Part shown: piece by piece, positions 18,124 through 28,237 of the stretch | How positions within the stretch are numbered: the first letter of the stretch is position 1 | Layout of the letters: the number at the start of each line of letters is the position of its first letter | From: Amphritea balenae | GTDB taxonomy: Bacteria; Pseudomonadota; Gammaproteobacteria; Pseudomonadales; Balneatricaceae | Assembly (NCBI RefSeq): GCF_003858655.1 | Contig: NZ_RQXV01000010.1 | Coordinates: 62,001-126,000, forward strand | DNA length: 64,000 nucleotides | Direction: 5' to 3' | Notes under the pieces: model-generated | Databases searched by the model: none | What the model saw: only the letters and a program-made list of their open reading frames with translations | What the model was told of the DNA's origin: nothing | Translations under genes and position numbers: made by a program

Positions 18124-19212
18124 TTAGCCTGGCAGTACAGGAGTTGCACAATCAACATCGGCATTTTGTGCACGATGACGCAACAGGTGATCCATCAGTA
18201 CAATCGCCATCATCGCTTCAGCAATAGGTGTCGCACGAATCCCCACACAAGGATCGTGACGTCCCTGAGTGACCACTTCTATCGCTTCACCTTTGTCATT
18301 AATACTGCGACCCGGTAAACGCAGACTAGATGTCGGTTTCAGGGCAATATGGGCTGTCACATCCTGACCGGTAGATATACCGCCAAGAATACCGCCAGCA
18401 TGATTTGACAGAAAACCTTCAGGTGTCATCTCATCCCGATGCTCGGTGCCTTTTTGCTCGATACAAGCAAAACCATCACCGATCTCAACCCCTTTAACCG
18501 CATTAATACTCATCAGCGCATGGGCCAGATCCGCATCCAGACGATCAAATATAGGCTCACCCAGACCCACAGGTACACCGCTGGCATTGACACTGATTTT
18601 AGCGCCGATGGAGTTACCCTCTTTGCGCAGGGCATCCATATAGTCTTCCATCTCGACGACCTTATTAACATCGGGACAGAAAAACGGGTTCTGTTCTACC
18701 TGATCCCAGTCAAAGGTTTCAATTTTGATCGGTCCCAGCTGCGACAGGTAGCCACGGACTTCGATACCTTTCTGTGCCAGATATTTTTTGGCTACCGCAC
18801 CGGCAGCGACCCGCATAGCAGTTTCGCGGGCCGATGAACGACCACCACCACGGTAGTCACGAAAACCATATTTATGGGTATAGACATAATCGGCGTGAGC
18901 TGGACGGAAGGTTTCAGCAATGTTTGAGTAGTCTTTAGAGCGTTGATCGGTATTTTCGATCAACAGACCGATCGGTGTTCCTGTGGTTTTACCTTCAAAC
19001 ACACCTGAGAGAATCTTCACTTCATCGGCTTCGCGACGCTGCGTAGTATGACGGGACGTGCCTGGTTTACGGCGATCGAGGTCTCGCTGCAGATCAGCAA
19101 CAGTCAGCTCAATGCCCGGAGGGCAGCCATCGATGATACAGCCGAGTGCCGGACCATGACTCTCACCAAAGGTGGTGACTGTAAAAAGCTTACCGTAAGT
19201 ATTTCCTGACAT
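18124..19212 (-). CDS. aroC: Chorismate synthase
   Basis: Last step of the shikimate pathway: EPSP to chorismate, needing reduced FMN. The 362 residues show the family signatures [18 protein letters not shown], the RSKDYSN segment, [20 protein letters not shown] and GRHDPCVG. The start is ATG 19212 ([20 protein letters not shown]), preferred over an in-frame codon eight residues upstream. aroC-prmB on one strand with smrB divergent repeats the E. coli order. Confidence 0.97.
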   Translation of the reverse strand: MSGNTYGKLFTVTTFGESHGPALGCIIDGCPPGIELTVADLQRDLDRRKPGTSRHTTQRREADEVKILSGVFEGKTTGTPIGLLIENTDQRSKDYSNIAETFRPAHADYVYTHKYGFRDYRGGGRSSARETAMRVAAGAVAKKYLAQKGIEVRGYLSQLGPIKIETFDWDQVEQNPFFCPDVNKVVEMEDYMDALRKEGNSIGAKISVNASGVPVGLGEPIFDRLDADLAHALMSINAVKGVEIGDGFACIEQKGTEHRDEMTPEGFLSNHAGGILGGISTGQDVTAHIALKPTSSLRLPGRSINDKGEAIEVVTQGRHDPCVGIRATPIAEAMMAIVLMDHLLRHRAQNADVDCATPVLPG

Positions 19213-19363
19213 CGTCTGTTCCCGATTCCATACCAATCAATTAATTAAAACGAATTATACCTCAGGAGTCGGTCAGGCTTAACGCTAATCTATTACGAAA
19301 GCTCTGATTTCGGCCCTGTTTTTACTTTCTTTTTAAAAACAACTTACTATTCGCCGCAAAAGG

Positions 19364-19388
19364 ACAAAAAACAGACCTCAAGTCTGAC
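19364..19388 (-). terminator. Probable terminator of prmB
   Basis: On the minus strand a short stem CAGAC-ttgag-GTCTG runs into TTTTTTG. The stem is short but the T-tract is good. Confidence 0.6.
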
Positions 19389-19430
19389 TAATCTCGCTAC
19401 GAACGGTCAAACCAGACAAACTCCAGCGAC

Positions 19431-20348
19431 TCAAACAGTGCCGCAATACTGTTTAACTTCCTGTGCAGTCAGTAAAAAAATCCCATTGCCGCCCTGCTCC
19501 AGCTCTAACCAGGTAAAAGGGATCTGCGGGTACTGTTGCTGCAGGTGTACTTCACTGTTGCCGACTTCAACCACCAATAGTCCATCATCAGCAAGGAACT
19601 GCGTTGCCTGACGTAAAATCTGTTTAGTAATATCCAACCCATCGGGACCCGAACCCAGTGCCAGATCAGGTTCATGCTGGTATTCATCGGGCATGCTACT
19701 CAGATCCGCCTGATCTACATACGGAGGATTACTGATAATCAGATCATATTTACGGCCCTGCAGATTACTGAACAGGTCACTTTCAATCGCGGTAACCCGC
19801 TCACCTAGCTCATGTCGGGCGATATTTTTCTGCGCTACGTCAAGCGCATCGGTAGAAATATCGGCCAGATCCACCTCGGCCTCTTCAAAGGCATAAGCGC
19901 AGACAATACCGATACAACCACTGCCCGTACAAAGGTCCAGAATGCGTTCTACCGGGCCTTCGCGTAGCCAGGGACTGAAGTGCTGCTCAATCAGCTCCTG
20001 AACCGGGGAGCGCGGAATCAATACCCGCTCATCGACACAAAACGGCATACCGGCATACCATGCTTCGCCTATAATGTAGGGCAATGGCCGGCGCTGAATA
20101 ACCCGCTGCTCGACAAAATCCAGCACCCGCGCTTTTTCATCACCGGTCAGCCGTGCATCCAGCAAGGCAGGATCAGAATTCCAGGGCAGGTGTAGTGCAC
20201 CTAACACCAGCTGCACTGCTTCATCCCAGGGATTATCCGTGCCATGACCAAAATAGAGGTCGTATTCATAGAAGCGGCTCATACTGAAACGGATAAAATC
20301 CCGAATCGTGTGCAGTTCTTTACATATCTGTACTTGATTGATGGTCAT
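19431..20348 (-). CDS. prmB: Ribosomal protein L3 N5-glutamine methyltransferase
   Basis: Methylates a glutamine of ribosomal protein uL3. The 305-residue protein has the SAM-binding motif ILDLCTGSGCIGIVCAYAF and the substrate motif NPPYVD found in N5-glutamine methyltransferases, plus PrmB-type sequence FGHGTDNPWDEAVQLVLG near the start. The ATG at 20348 is chosen because homology begins there (MTINQVQICKELHTIRDFIR); the frame is open a further 51 codons into smrB, which is not credible. HemK/PrmC is the alternative, but neighbours aroC and smrB favour PrmB. Confidence 0.93.
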   Translation of the reverse strand: MTINQVQICKELHTIRDFIRFSMSRFYEYDLYFGHGTDNPWDEAVQLVLGALHLPWNSDPALLDARLTGDEKARVLDFVEQRVIQRRPLPYIIGEAWYAGMPFCVDERVLIPRSPVQELIEQHFSPWLREGPVERILDLCTGSGCIGIVCAYAFEEAEVDLADISTDALDVAQKNIARHELGERVTAIESDLFSNLQGRKYDLIISNPPYVDQADLSSMPDEYQHEPDLALGSGPDGLDITKQILRQATQFLADDGLLVVEVGNSEVHLQQQYPQIPFTWLELEQGGNGIFLLTAQEVKQYCGTV

Positions 20349-20414
20349 ATCTGGATGGATAATTCGGCTAATTGAAATTCTGCCGTATGTTAATGAATAT
20401 TGTCTGCGAACGCT

Positions 20415-20996
20415 ATGCCTGAAAACGATCTGCCTGAAAACGAGACTGATGAAAGCCCTGAGTTTGATTTTTCTGCTGCCATGCAGGGCGTCACCCGTCA
20501 TAAAAATGATAAAGCGGATTTACACACTCCGCCAAAGAAACTGCGTGCGGCGGATGATGAAACCTCGCGCTACAAACGCATGGTTGCTTCTCAAAATGAA
20601 GAATCATTAGTCGACGGTTTATCATCTGAAATCGTTAATTTAGTCGAGTCTGAGGATGAGCTGATCTATGCAACGCCCGGCATTCAACTTAAATTGATGA
20701 AACGATTAAAACAGGGGCACGTACCCTGGGATGCGGGCTTAGACCTGCACGGCTACACCCTGGATGATGCCCGTAATGAACTGAGCGGCTTTATCCGTGA
20801 GTGCAGCATTCGTCAGCTTCGCTGTGTGATGGTTGTCCATGGCAAAGCATATAGTGGCGAAGGACAGCTACCGCTGATGAAATCTTACGTGAATGACTGG
20901 TTGCGTCAGATGCCGCAAGTTATCGCTTTTTCATCGGCACAACCTAAAGATGGCGGAACCGGCGCGCTTTACGTACTTCTCAAACGTGCGAAATAG
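20415..20996 (+). CDS. smrB: SmrB-type Smr domain endonuclease
   Basis: A 193-residue protein with a C-terminal Smr domain: LDLHGYTLDDARNELSGFI, VVHGKAYSGEG and a PKDGGTGALYVLLKR end. SmrB in E. coli cleaves mRNA between collided ribosomes, and the divergent prmB neighbour matches E. coli. The N-terminal about 85 residues are charged and probably flexible. The start is ATG 20415; an in-frame TTG lies 15 bases upstream. No strong Shine-Dalgarno is visible. Confidence 0.88.
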   Translation: MPENDLPENETDESPEFDFSAAMQGVTRHKNDKADLHTPPKKLRAADDETSRYKRMVASQNEESLVDGLSSEIVNLVESEDELIYATPGIQLKLMKRLKQGHVPWDAGLDLHGYTLDDARNELSGFIRECSIRQLRCVMVVHGKAYSGEGQLPLMKSYVNDWLRQMPQVIAFSSAQPKDGGTGALYVLLKRAK

Positions 20997-21020
20997 TCGG
21001 ATACAACCCTTTACCTCGGT

Positions 21021-21050
21021 GGGCGAATAACGTAAGTTAGCCCCCTTTTT
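21021..21050 (+). terminator. Probable terminator of smrB
   Basis: GGGC and TAAC pair with GTTA and GCCC around a four-base loop with a small bulge, followed by CCTTTTT. Confidence 0.6.
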
Positions 21051-21109
21051 AATAATCCCGTTCCCAAAGGAGCAGGATTCAGACAGACCTAAACAGGATT
21101 TTCACTGTA

Positions 21110-21649
21110 ATGGAAAAAGAATTTGCCAGCATAATCGAACAGCTGGGTGAAGACCTCACCCGCGAAGGCCTGGTCGATACCCCTAAACGTGCCGCCAAAG
21201 CGATGCAGTTCCTGACCCGTGGCTATCAGCAGGACCTTGATGAAGTAATCAATGGCGCCCTGTTCCCGACTGAAAACAGCGAAATGGTTATCGTAAAAGA
21301 TATCGAGCTGTATTCGATGTGCGAACATCACATGTTGCCGTTTATCGGCAAATGCCATGTGGGTTATATCCCGAATGGCCAGGTTATCGGTCTGTCAAAA
21401 ATCGCACGTATTGTCGATATGTTTGCCCGCCGCCTGCAGATTCAGGAAAACATGACTAAACAGGTTGCCGATGCCATTATGCATGCGACCGGAGCTGCGG
21501 GTGTTGGTGTAGTGATCGAAGCACAACATATGTGCATGATGATGCGTGGTGTCGAGAAGCAAAACAGCAGCATGAAAACATCGATGATGCTGGGGTCTTT
21601 CCGTAAGAGTCAGGCTACCCGTACCGAATTTTTGGCATTAATTCATTAA
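21110..21649 (+). CDS. folE: GTP cyclohydrolase I
   Basis: Converts GTP to 7,8-dihydroneopterin triphosphate, entry to folate. The 179-residue protein has the zinc and catalytic residues in [20 protein letters not shown], the [15 protein letters not shown] segment and the second Cys in [11 protein letters not shown]. It is shorter at the N-terminus than the E. coli enzyme, as in many bacteria. The ATG has only a distant AGGA, so translation may be modest. A terminator follows. Confidence 0.96.
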   Translation: MEKEFASIIEQLGEDLTREGLVDTPKRAAKAMQFLTRGYQQDLDEVINGALFPTENSEMVIVKDIELYSMCEHHMLPFIGKCHVGYIPNGQVIGLSKIARIVDMFARRLQIQENMTKQVADAIMHATGAAGVGVVIEAQHMCMMMRGVEKQNSSMKTSMMLGSFRKSQATRTEFLALIH

Positions 21650-21686
21650 GAATGATCCCACGCATCACTAAATTCGACTTATAAAT

Positions 21687-21713
21687 ACAAAGGAGCCAAA
21701 TGGCTCCTTTTTA
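21687..21713. terminator. Bidirectional terminator between folE and patatin gene
   Basis: AAAGGAGCC-aaat-GGCTCCTTT followed by TTA, a compact stem between convergent genes. Confidence 0.85.
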
Positions 21714-21726
21714 CTGCCTGTTTCTT

Positions 21727-22617
21727 TCAACGCATCGAGACTTCCATCGACTCAAGGCTTCTTTCAGAAATGCAGCGGCCCAATTCAATCATCTCTGATG
21801 CCCGGTGAAAGTCATAAAAACTACAAGCGTCCTTAGGTATCTGAATCAACAGATCGGGAGGATAGCCAGCCACTTTATATTTACCCAGCGATTCCTGCAT
21901 CACTTCCACAGCATTCAACAAGACATCGATACGCCCCGCCCCTTTATTGGGTAAGGACACCTCTTCAGTCTCGCCCTCCCCCTGCGGACTACCATCCAGG
22001 TGCCACTCATCACTAAACCCGGAACGATTCAGATACTGAGTATCCGGCAGGCTCACCTGAGGCATTTTAACGTCTGAGTTCAGGTCCACTGCAATAATCA
22101 GATCAGCATGGGCCGCTACTGTCGGAATAATAGGAATAGGATTAAGCACCCCCCCATCCACCAGCATGCGCTCTTCTTCGATAACCGGTGTAAAAAATCC
22201 AGGAACAGCAATGGACGCCCGAATCGCATCGAGTAAAGAACCGTTCTGAAACCACACCTCTTTCTGATGGGTAAGATCAGTAGCTACCGCAGTATAAGGA
22301 ATGGCAAGCTCTTCAATAAGAGGGTTGCCCAGAATTTCTGTCAGACGCTTTAACAAGCGTTCCCCTCGGATTGTCCCCTCCCCCCTGAGCGTAAGATCCA
22401 TCAGTTTAAACACGGACACCCATGAAAGGCCGGTTACCCATTGCCGGTATTCCTGCAACCGACCTGCTGCATATACACCGCCAACTAAAGCCCCCATCGA
22501 ACTACCAGCAACGCACACGATCTCATAGCCACGCCGCTCCAACTCTTCGATCACACCTATATGGCTATATCCCCGCGCGCCACCGCTACCCAGAACTAAC
22601 GATACTGTGGTTTTCAT
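21727..22617 (-). CDS. Patatin-like phospholipase (RssA-like)
   Basis: A 296-residue serine lipase of the patatin family. It shows the oxyanion loop LVLGSGGARGYSHIG, the nucleophile elbow GSSMGALVGG (Ser near 41) and the catalytic Asp in VDGGVLNPIP. This is the RssA/NTE subgroup with a Ser-Asp dyad. No signal peptide, so it is probably cytoplasmic or peripheral on the inner membrane. The DUF4892 and hydrolase genes lie upstream on the same strand with small gaps, suggesting one transcript. The lipid substrate is unknown. Confidence 0.88.
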   Translation of the reverse strand: MKTTVSLVLGSGGARGYSHIGVIEELERRGYEIVCVAGSSMGALVGGVYAAGRLQEYRQWVTGLSWVSVFKLMDLTLRGEGTIRGERLLKRLTEILGNPLIEELAIPYTAVATDLTHQKEVWFQNGSLLDAIRASIAVPGFFTPVIEEERMLVDGGVLNPIPIIPTVAAHADLIIAVDLNSDVKMPQVSLPDTQYLNRSGFSDEWHLDGSPQGEGETEEVSLPNKGAGRIDVLLNAVEVMQESLGKYKVAGYPPDLLIQIPKDACSFYDFHRASEMIELGRCISERSLESMEVSMR

Positions 22618-22643
22618 CGGTCAGCCCCCTTCACCCCTGTTAA

Positions 22644-23543
22644 TCAGTGTCTTTGCAGCCACACCCCTTCCAGAGCAGGAAGGTTTGCAACGGCTACTGC
22701 AGGCCCCACACCTACCACTCTGATTCGTTGCGGATTAATACCCTGTTCTACCAGCCGATCTGCCAATGCCTGGGCTTTAAGTGAAGATAAGTGAACTAAC
22801 TCGCTATACTCCTCATCATTCAGCCCTTCCAGACTCTGGTCTGGCAACTGGCGATAGCCAACAATCATTAACCTGAAGTCGGCTTCATTTTGCATAAACT
22901 GCACCAGAGATTCGGTACTTTCATTTTCATTCCACCAGCTAAAACCCTGCTGTTTAAGTATTTCGAGGCTGACTTCTGGTGCCGACTCTGACGGTTTTTT
23001 ATCAACCTCAGCTTCTGCCAGGCTTAAAATATCCAGATGCACATAAACCCGTCTGTTGCCTCGCTTAACAGCGTACAAAGCAACCTGTTGATCAGGTAAC
23101 TTAGCTGACAAAAATGACTGGCTTCGATCCACCCCATATAACTCTGAGACCTTAAAGTAGTTGTTAGCCCACTGATTACTGCTACCGCATTGACGACTGC
23201 TACATTGAAACAGAATCGTCGCATCTAATGCTTGTAGCTTTTTCAGATAAAAATTAAACACTTCTTCAGGCTTATGACTGTCGGGTACCCGATAAGTCAC
23301 CCGGGTCAGAAAACCGCGCGATAAAATAATACTTTCCGGGGCGATCACGCCTTCCAACTTCTTCATAGGACCTGACGCTAAGCGATATTCCGGCACCTTT
23401 GCAGTATTAAAATTTACAATCCAGGCCTGGGGGAAACGGGGTAACAGTTGCGGGTCACTACTGCCGCGGATATCCCGCTCAGCAAAGGCGGAACTATTCA
23501 GACAAAATAATAAGGAGAAGGCGATCAGAATACGGTTTCGCAT
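22644..23543 (-). CDS. DUF4892 family exported protein with OmpA-like end
   Basis: A 299-residue exported protein with a signal peptide (1-22, ending AFA). The body resembles the DUF4892 family of gammaproteobacteria, and the C-terminal part (about 200-299) has an OmpA-like pattern (SSLKAQALADRLVEQGINPQ then RIRVVGVG). It may therefore touch peptidoglycan. The start at 23543 (MRNRILIAF) is chosen for AAAGGG six bases upstream; a TTG two codons earlier is possible. Biological role unknown. Confidence 0.78.
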   Translation of the reverse strand: MRNRILIAFSLLFCLNSSAFAERDIRGSSDPQLLPRFPQAWIVNFNTAKVPEYRLASGPMKKLEGVIAPESIILSRGFLTRVTYRVPDSHKPEEVFNFYLKKLQALDATILFQCSSRQCGSSNQWANNYFKVSELYGVDRSQSFLSAKLPDQQVALYAVKRGNRRVYVHLDILSLAEAEVDKKPSESAPEVSLEILKQQGFSWWNENESTESLVQFMQNEADFRLMIVGYRQLPDQSLEGLNDEEYSELVHLSSLKAQALADRLVEQGINPQRIRVVGVGPAVAVANLPALEGVWLQRH

Positions 23544-23569
23544 ATACAACCCTTTGATATTGTTAATAA

Positions 23570-24457
23570 TCAGCCATCAATGAATCTGTTTATCAGTGTA
23601 GCAATCTGTTGCGCTGCGTGCTTCTCTAAATGCAGATGATGGCCTCCTTCCAACTTTTCTGTCTGAATTTCATGGAATAACTCAATCCGCCGCTCACTCT
23701 GAGCAATTCCCTTATCGCCCAATATCAATAGGGCTTGAGCAGTCACTCTTTGAATAAAACTTTCAACTTGTGGCTCTGACATACGCATGATCGAAGGCAG
23801 AACCAAACTGGGGTCGCTGCGCCAGTAAAAACCGCCACTACGTTGAATAATACCCCGCTCTACCAGCCAGCGAGCCGCTTCGATATCAACCGGCCAGCGG
23901 CCATTCATTCGGGCTTCAACCGCCGCATCCAGATCAGGATAGGCCTTCTGAAGCCTGCCCTGGATACGATTACGACGATTAATCGCCTGGGCTAGCTGTT
24001 CAGCAACATCGTCAGGTTCAGTGACCAGAGGAGCAATACCTTCAATCAGTATCAGTTTGTTTATCCGTTGCGGAAAAGCCCCTGCGATCAGCGTAGCGAT
24101 ACTGGCACCCATGGAGTGGCCCAGAATATCAAAACTATCAAAGCCTGACTGATCCGCTACGCCCAGAACATCCAGTACATTATCCCAGATATAGTAAGGC
24201 ATCGACTGTGGCCTGTGATCAGAGTAGCCATGCCCCATCAGATCCAGTGCTATCAGCCGCACATCTTTGAGCAACGGTGCTAATCGATTGAAGGTAGCAG
24301 CATTATCCAGCCAGCCATGCAGGGCTATCATCGGCCGGGCATTTTCAGCCCCCCAGGCTTTTGCCGCAATCAGGTGTCCATTAACCTCAAATCTAAGCTC
24401 TTGATAATGCTCATGGGAAGGCTCTTGAGTATGCTCCGGTTTCGGCTCATCAGACAT
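23570..24457 (-). CDS. Alpha/beta hydrolase
   Basis: A 295-residue alpha/beta hydrolase with the motifs LHGWLDNAATF, LMGHGYSDHR, nucleophile elbow GHSMGA (Ser near 118) and a late GGHHLHLEK that supplies the catalytic His. No signal peptide. The N-terminal about 20 residues are His/Glu/Pro-rich and probably disordered. The start is ATG 24457; a TTG six codons upstream has a better placed GGAG. It shares a divergent promoter region with the ligase gene at 24575. Substrate unknown. Confidence 0.85.
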   Translation of the reverse strand: MSDEPKPEHTQEPSHEHYQELRFEVNGHLIAAKAWGAENARPMIALHGWLDNAATFNRLAPLLKDVRLIALDLMGHGYSDHRPQSMPYYIWDNVLDVLGVADQSGFDSFDILGHSMGASIATLIAGAFPQRINKLILIEGIAPLVTEPDDVAEQLAQAINRRNRIQGRLQKAYPDLDAAVEARMNGRWPVDIEAARWLVERGIIQRSGGFYWRSDPSLVLPSIMRMSEPQVESFIQRVTAQALLILGDKGIAQSERRIELFHEIQTEKLEGGHHLHLEKHAAQQIATLINRFIDG

Positions 24458-24574
24458 GCTTTGATTTTGCTCCAATTGATCTACACCTTATTTTTAGTAG
24501 TCGCGTATCTCAGCATACAAAAATACGCTAGTATCTCCACTGTTTTTTCTTTTATCACATAGAGTTATGCAGGG

Positions 24575-26398
24575 ATGCCCGGACATATTATGCAATCCAG
24601 TAAAACCAGTACAGCTATAACACCACAAACAACCGGCTTGCTGCTAATCGCGCTACTATTTCTACCTGCATCATTTTTCTTCCAGCCTAACCTCGGCGGT
24701 GAAGGTCTTTCGATCTCTCACAACATTACCGTATGGATAGCTGCAGTGCTGACCATATCTTCTGCAACACTGCTGATACTGAAACAGCAAATACTCTACT
24801 ACCCCAAGATGTTGCTGGCATTGGCTGCAGTGCCTGTCAGCCTGATTTTGTTGGGTTTTATTGTAGATTCCTTCCTGCCGGGAGAGTGGTTATTCCGCCA
24901 ACTCTATATTCTGGGAGGCTTTCTGTTTCTTCTGGCGCTGTTTCAGTTTAACTTTAGCCCCCGCAATATTGAAACCGCCCTGCTGATCTTCCTCGTTGCA
25001 GCCATAGTTCACGCTCTTTATGGCATCAGCCAGATCTACTGGCCCAAAATAATACCAACATTGCGTACCCCCAGTAATGGCACACCCTACAGTATCTTTC
25101 AACAGATCAATCTCCACGCCAGTTTTCAGGCGACAGCCTTATTAGTCAGCCTGTACCTGTTAAGTCGTCCGCTGTGCCGATTTTCAGCCTTAAAAACACG
25201 ACCTGCCAGTCTGCTCATCATCTTAAGCACTGTGTTTCTCAGCAGCTTTATTGTGGCTTACTCAGGCTCCCGCGTAGGACTGTTATCGGCCACTGTTGGC
25301 GTTATTATCATGCTGCTATGTTTCTGGCGGATCTATCTGACCCGTAAGCCATTGATGGCTCTGATCATCATCGCTGTTATCAGCGCCACCCTGTTAGGCA
25401 GCCAGGGAATAAATCGCAGTGCCGCTAAATTGGACGCACTGGCCACCACCAATAGTGAAGGGATCGCAGTCTCAGGTGCCAGCTCCCGGGTGAACATTTA
25501 CGCGGTAGCACTCAGCCTTTTCAAACAAGAGCCATTTACCGGGTATGGTATTGGTAGCTTTCAAAAGGTCTGGCTCGATGAAAAAGCCACTTATCTGGAT
25601 AAACATCCAGACGCTCTTTTTCCTAAAGAGCGTTTAAGCCATCCTCATAATGAATTTATGTTCTGGCTGGTGGAGGGGGGATTAATTGCTATCACAGGTA
25701 TTCTTATTACCCTGATAGCGATCCTTTATGCAGCATTAAGCTGCGGCTGGCGCCGCGGTACTGCTTATCTGGCACTGCTACTACCTATTGGCTTGCATAC
25801 ACAGGTTGAACTGCCTTTTTATATCAGCAACATCTCCTGGTTTATGCTGCTCTTTCTTATCTTTATTGTTGTTCGACATCACACGAAGCAGCGCAAAATA
25901 AGACTAAGTCGCTCAGCCGAACTCACTTCAGGCGCCGCCGCCAGCCTGTTATTGGTCGGTACCACTGTAGTAATGCTACAAGCGATCCAGGCAAACACGA
26001 GTATAGTGCGCTTTTTACAGGGAAGAATGGCCGAACCCGCGCTCCTTGAATCGGCATTACAAAGCCCTGTATTCAGGGATACTGCAGAGATTCACCTGAT
26101 GCGCACTCTACTGTTACGGGAACTAAATGCGGGTCAGGGAAGCTTTGCGCCGCAGTTTATCAGCTGGGCTGAGCCGGTTATCGAATATAAGCCTATTACA
26201 CAGCTTTATATCGACCTTGCCAGAGCCTATCTGGCGGTTGGACAGCCTGAACAAGCCCTGCAGACAATCAGAAAAGGACAGCGTTATTATCCGGCACTGC
26301 CCGAGATAGCTTCAGCAGCAAAGCAAATAGAAAATCTGATTAGCGCACCTGCATCTGCAAGCGACCCAGGCCTGCTGCCAGAAACTCAAGCTCAATAA
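24575..26398 (+). CDS. O-antigen ligase/PglL-type membrane glycosyl ligase
   Basis: A 607-residue membrane protein with about 12 helices (residues 20-460) and a soluble C-terminal tail with TPR-like sequence (LARAYLAVGQPEQALQTIRK). The large loop holds HPHNEFMFWLVEGG, the conserved motif of the WaaL/Wzy/PglL superfamily, which moves lipid-linked glycans to lipid A, to a growing polymer or to proteins such as pilin. The length and C-terminal domain favour a PglL/TfpW-like O-oligosaccharyltransferase, but no pilin neighbour proves this. ATG 24590 is an alternative start. Its 3' end overlaps sixA tail-to-tail by 59 bases. Confidence 0.8.
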   Translation: MPGHIMQSSKTSTAITPQTTGLLLIALLFLPASFFFQPNLGGEGLSISHNITVWIAAVLTISSATLLILKQQILYYPKMLLALAAVPVSLILLGFIVDSFLPGEWLFRQLYILGGFLFLLALFQFNFSPRNIETALLIFLVAAIVHALYGISQIYWPKIIPTLRTPSNGTPYSIFQQINLHASFQATALLVSLYLLSRPLCRFSALKTRPASLLIILSTVFLSSFIVAYSGSRVGLLSATVGVIIMLLCFWRIYLTRKPLMALIIIAVISATLLGSQGINRSAAKLDALATTNSEGIAVSGASSRVNIYAVALSLFKQEPFTGYGIGSFQKVWLDEKATYLDKHPDALFPKERLSHPHNEFMFWLVEGGLIAITGILITLIAILYAALSCGWRRGTAYLALLLPIGLHTQVELPFYISNISWFMLLFLIFIVVRHHTKQRKIRLSRSAELTSGAAASLLLVGTTVVMLQAIQANTSIVRFLQGRMAEPALLESALQSPVFRDTAEIHLMRTLLLRELNAGQGSFAPQFISWAEPVIEYKPITQLYIDLARAYLAVGQPEQALQTIRKGQRYYPALPEIASAAKQIENLISAPASASDPGLLPETQAQ

Positions 26399-26792
26399 CC
26401 GCCATTGCGCCCGGTAACATAGGCTCCGGGCGTGACAGATCCCCTTCACAGAGGAGCGACACCAGATTGCCAATCAATGGCTGATGCGTGACGAGTAACA
26501 ATGCCTGATCCGGCTGCAGAGCCAACCATTCAATCACCGCCGCCGCTGAAGACTCAGGGGTTAACAGAGACAATGCCTGCAGCTCCGTCTCGCGATACTG
26601 ATTGACCAGCTCCGCCGTCTGACAGGTACGCAGGTAAGGGCTGTGTACAGCCCGCTCAACATCATCCAAAAGACCACAGTGTTGCTCAAGCATCTGCTCT
26701 AAACGCAACCTACCGTTAGCCGTGAGGCTGCGCTGTTCGTCGCTGATGGCATCAAAGCCAGCTTCACCGTGCCTTAACAGAACTAATTTCAT
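26340..26792 (-). CDS. sixA: Phosphohistidine phosphatase SixA
   Basis: A 150-residue histidine phosphatase (phosphoglycerate mutase-like fold) that removes phosphate from His in phosphotransferase proteins. The RHGEAGFDA motif carries the catalytic His8, with HSPYLRTCQTAE and VTHQPLIGNLV supplying other active-site residues. It is downstream of gpsA, as in several gammaproteobacteria, and converges on the ligase gene with a real overlap of coding ends. Confidence 0.9.
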   Translation of the reverse strand: MKLVLLRHGEAGFDAISDEQRSLTANGRLRLEQMLEQHCGLLDDVERAVHSPYLRTCQTAELVNQYRETELQALSLLTPESSAAAVIEWLALQPDQALLLVTHQPLIGNLVSLLCEGDLSRPEPMLPGAMAVIELEFLAAGLGRLQMQVR

Positions 26793-26867
26793 TTGGCGGT
26801 CCCAGATACAATCCCGAATTAAAAATCAGATCAAATAGATCTTAAATCCAAAAGCCGTTTACTTGCC

Positions 26868-27890
26868 CTAATCTCTTGGCAAAATAAATTCTACATCGCT
26901 ACTTTGGGTGTTCAGCATCATCATTTTTGCTACCTGAGACACCGGTGCACCGTTGAATACCACTTCAAACAGACCACGCACCAGAGGCATATAGATCCCC
27001 AGCTCATCGGCCTTCTCTTTAACGTAACGCAGGGTATTAACACCCTCTGCAACTTCACCCAGCGATTCAACCGCTTCAACCAGACTTTTACCCTCACCCA
27101 GAGCGAAACCAACCCGGTAATTACGACTTAATGGCGAGGAACAGGTAACAATAAGATCCCCCACCCCCGCCAGCCCCAGAAACGTCATAGGGTTAGCACC
27201 CAGCTGTACCGCAAAACGGCTCATCTCAGCCAGGCTTCGGGTCATCAGCATACTCTTAGTATTTTCCCCCATGCCCAGCGCAGCACTCAGGCCTGAGGCG
27301 ATGGCATAGATGTTTTTCAGTGTACCGCCCAGTTCCACGCCATACATATCGGTACTGGCATAGATTCTGAAGTAGGCGCAGTGCAATATATCCTGCACCG
27401 CTTTACGCACCTTTTCGCTTTCGCTGGCGATAACAGTTGCAGTCAGCTGTTGCTGCACTATCTCTTTGGCCAGATTAGGACCACTCAACACACCGATAGG
27501 GTTTTCAGGCAACTCATCTGCAAGTATCTGACTCATCAGACTGAACGTATCGGCTTCAATACCTTTGGTCGTACTCACAACAATCTGATCGGGTTTAAGA
27601 TAAACCTTAGCCTGAGCAATTACGCTACGAAATGACGAGCTGGGTATCGAAACAAAGATGATATCGACATCAGCGAGAGCAGCTTGCATATCCGCCGTCG
27701 CTGTAATTGATTCAGCAAGTTGGCGACCCGGCAGGTAGCGACTGTTTTCGCCCGTTTCATTAATCTCTTCAGCCCGCTGTACATCCCGCATCCACAGGTT
27801 TACTGCCTCACCTTTAGTACCTATCAGATTAGCTATTACGGTACCAAAACTACCACCACCCAGCACTGCAACCTTTGCGCCGTTTGTCAT
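26868..27890 (-). CDS. gpsA: Glycerol-3-phosphate dehydrogenase (NAD(P)+)
   Basis: Makes sn-glycerol 3-phosphate from dihydroxyacetone phosphate for phospholipids. The 340 residues have the Rossmann start [34 protein letters not shown], and the catalytic Lys in [17 protein letters not shown]. The start is ATG 27890 behind AAGGA; the frame extends 11 codons further without homology. It follows a small membrane protein gene by 48 bases. Confidence 0.96.
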   Translation of the reverse strand: MTNGAKVAVLGGGSFGTVIANLIGTKGEAVNLWMRDVQRAEEINETGENSRYLPGRQLAESITATADMQAALADVDIIFVSIPSSSFRSVIAQAKVYLKPDQIVVSTTKGIEADTFSLMSQILADELPENPIGVLSGPNLAKEIVQQQLTATVIASESEKVRKAVQDILHCAYFRIYASTDMYGVELGGTLKNIYAIASGLSAALGMGENTKSMLMTRSLAEMSRFAVQLGANPMTFLGLAGVGDLIVTCSSPLSRNYRVGFALGEGKSLVEAVESLGEVAEGVNTLRYVKEKADELGIYMPLVRGLFEVVFNGAPVSQVAKMMMLNTQSSDVEFILPRD

Positions 27891-27938
27891 CAGTGAATCC
27901 TTATAAAAAATAATATTAACCAATACTACTGGTCAGAC

Positions 27939-28166
27939 TTATTCTGCACTGTCTTTTCGACTGTTTTCCAGAGAATCAAGTAACTTATTGACGCCCAAAA
28001 ACAATAACTTAACAATAAAGTAACCCAGCACGGCCAGCAATCCGAATAATAAAGCGACGCTTATATCACCGGTTTTCTGATAACCGGTCACCGCAATAAA
28101 CAAAAAAAACAGACTGACGACAATCGCCAGTATCTGACTGATTCGGCCGGTATTATGCTTATCCAT
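27939..28166 (-). CDS. Small two-helix membrane protein
   Basis: A 75-residue protein with two predicted membrane helices (about 9-28 and 36-58), a short polar N-terminus and a charged C-terminus (ENSRKDSAE). I do not recognise the family. It lies between selO and gpsA in the same direction and may be part of their transcript. Confidence 0.65.
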   Translation of the reverse strand: MDKHNTGRISQILAIVVSLFFLFIAVTGYQKTGDISVALLFGLLAVLGYFIVKLLFLGVNKLLDSLENSRKDSAE

Positions 28167-28237
28167 CTAATATCCTTAATGCTTTCAACAACGCCTTCAA
28201 AACTCTCAGAAAAACCTGAATATTTGTAACCATGTTC

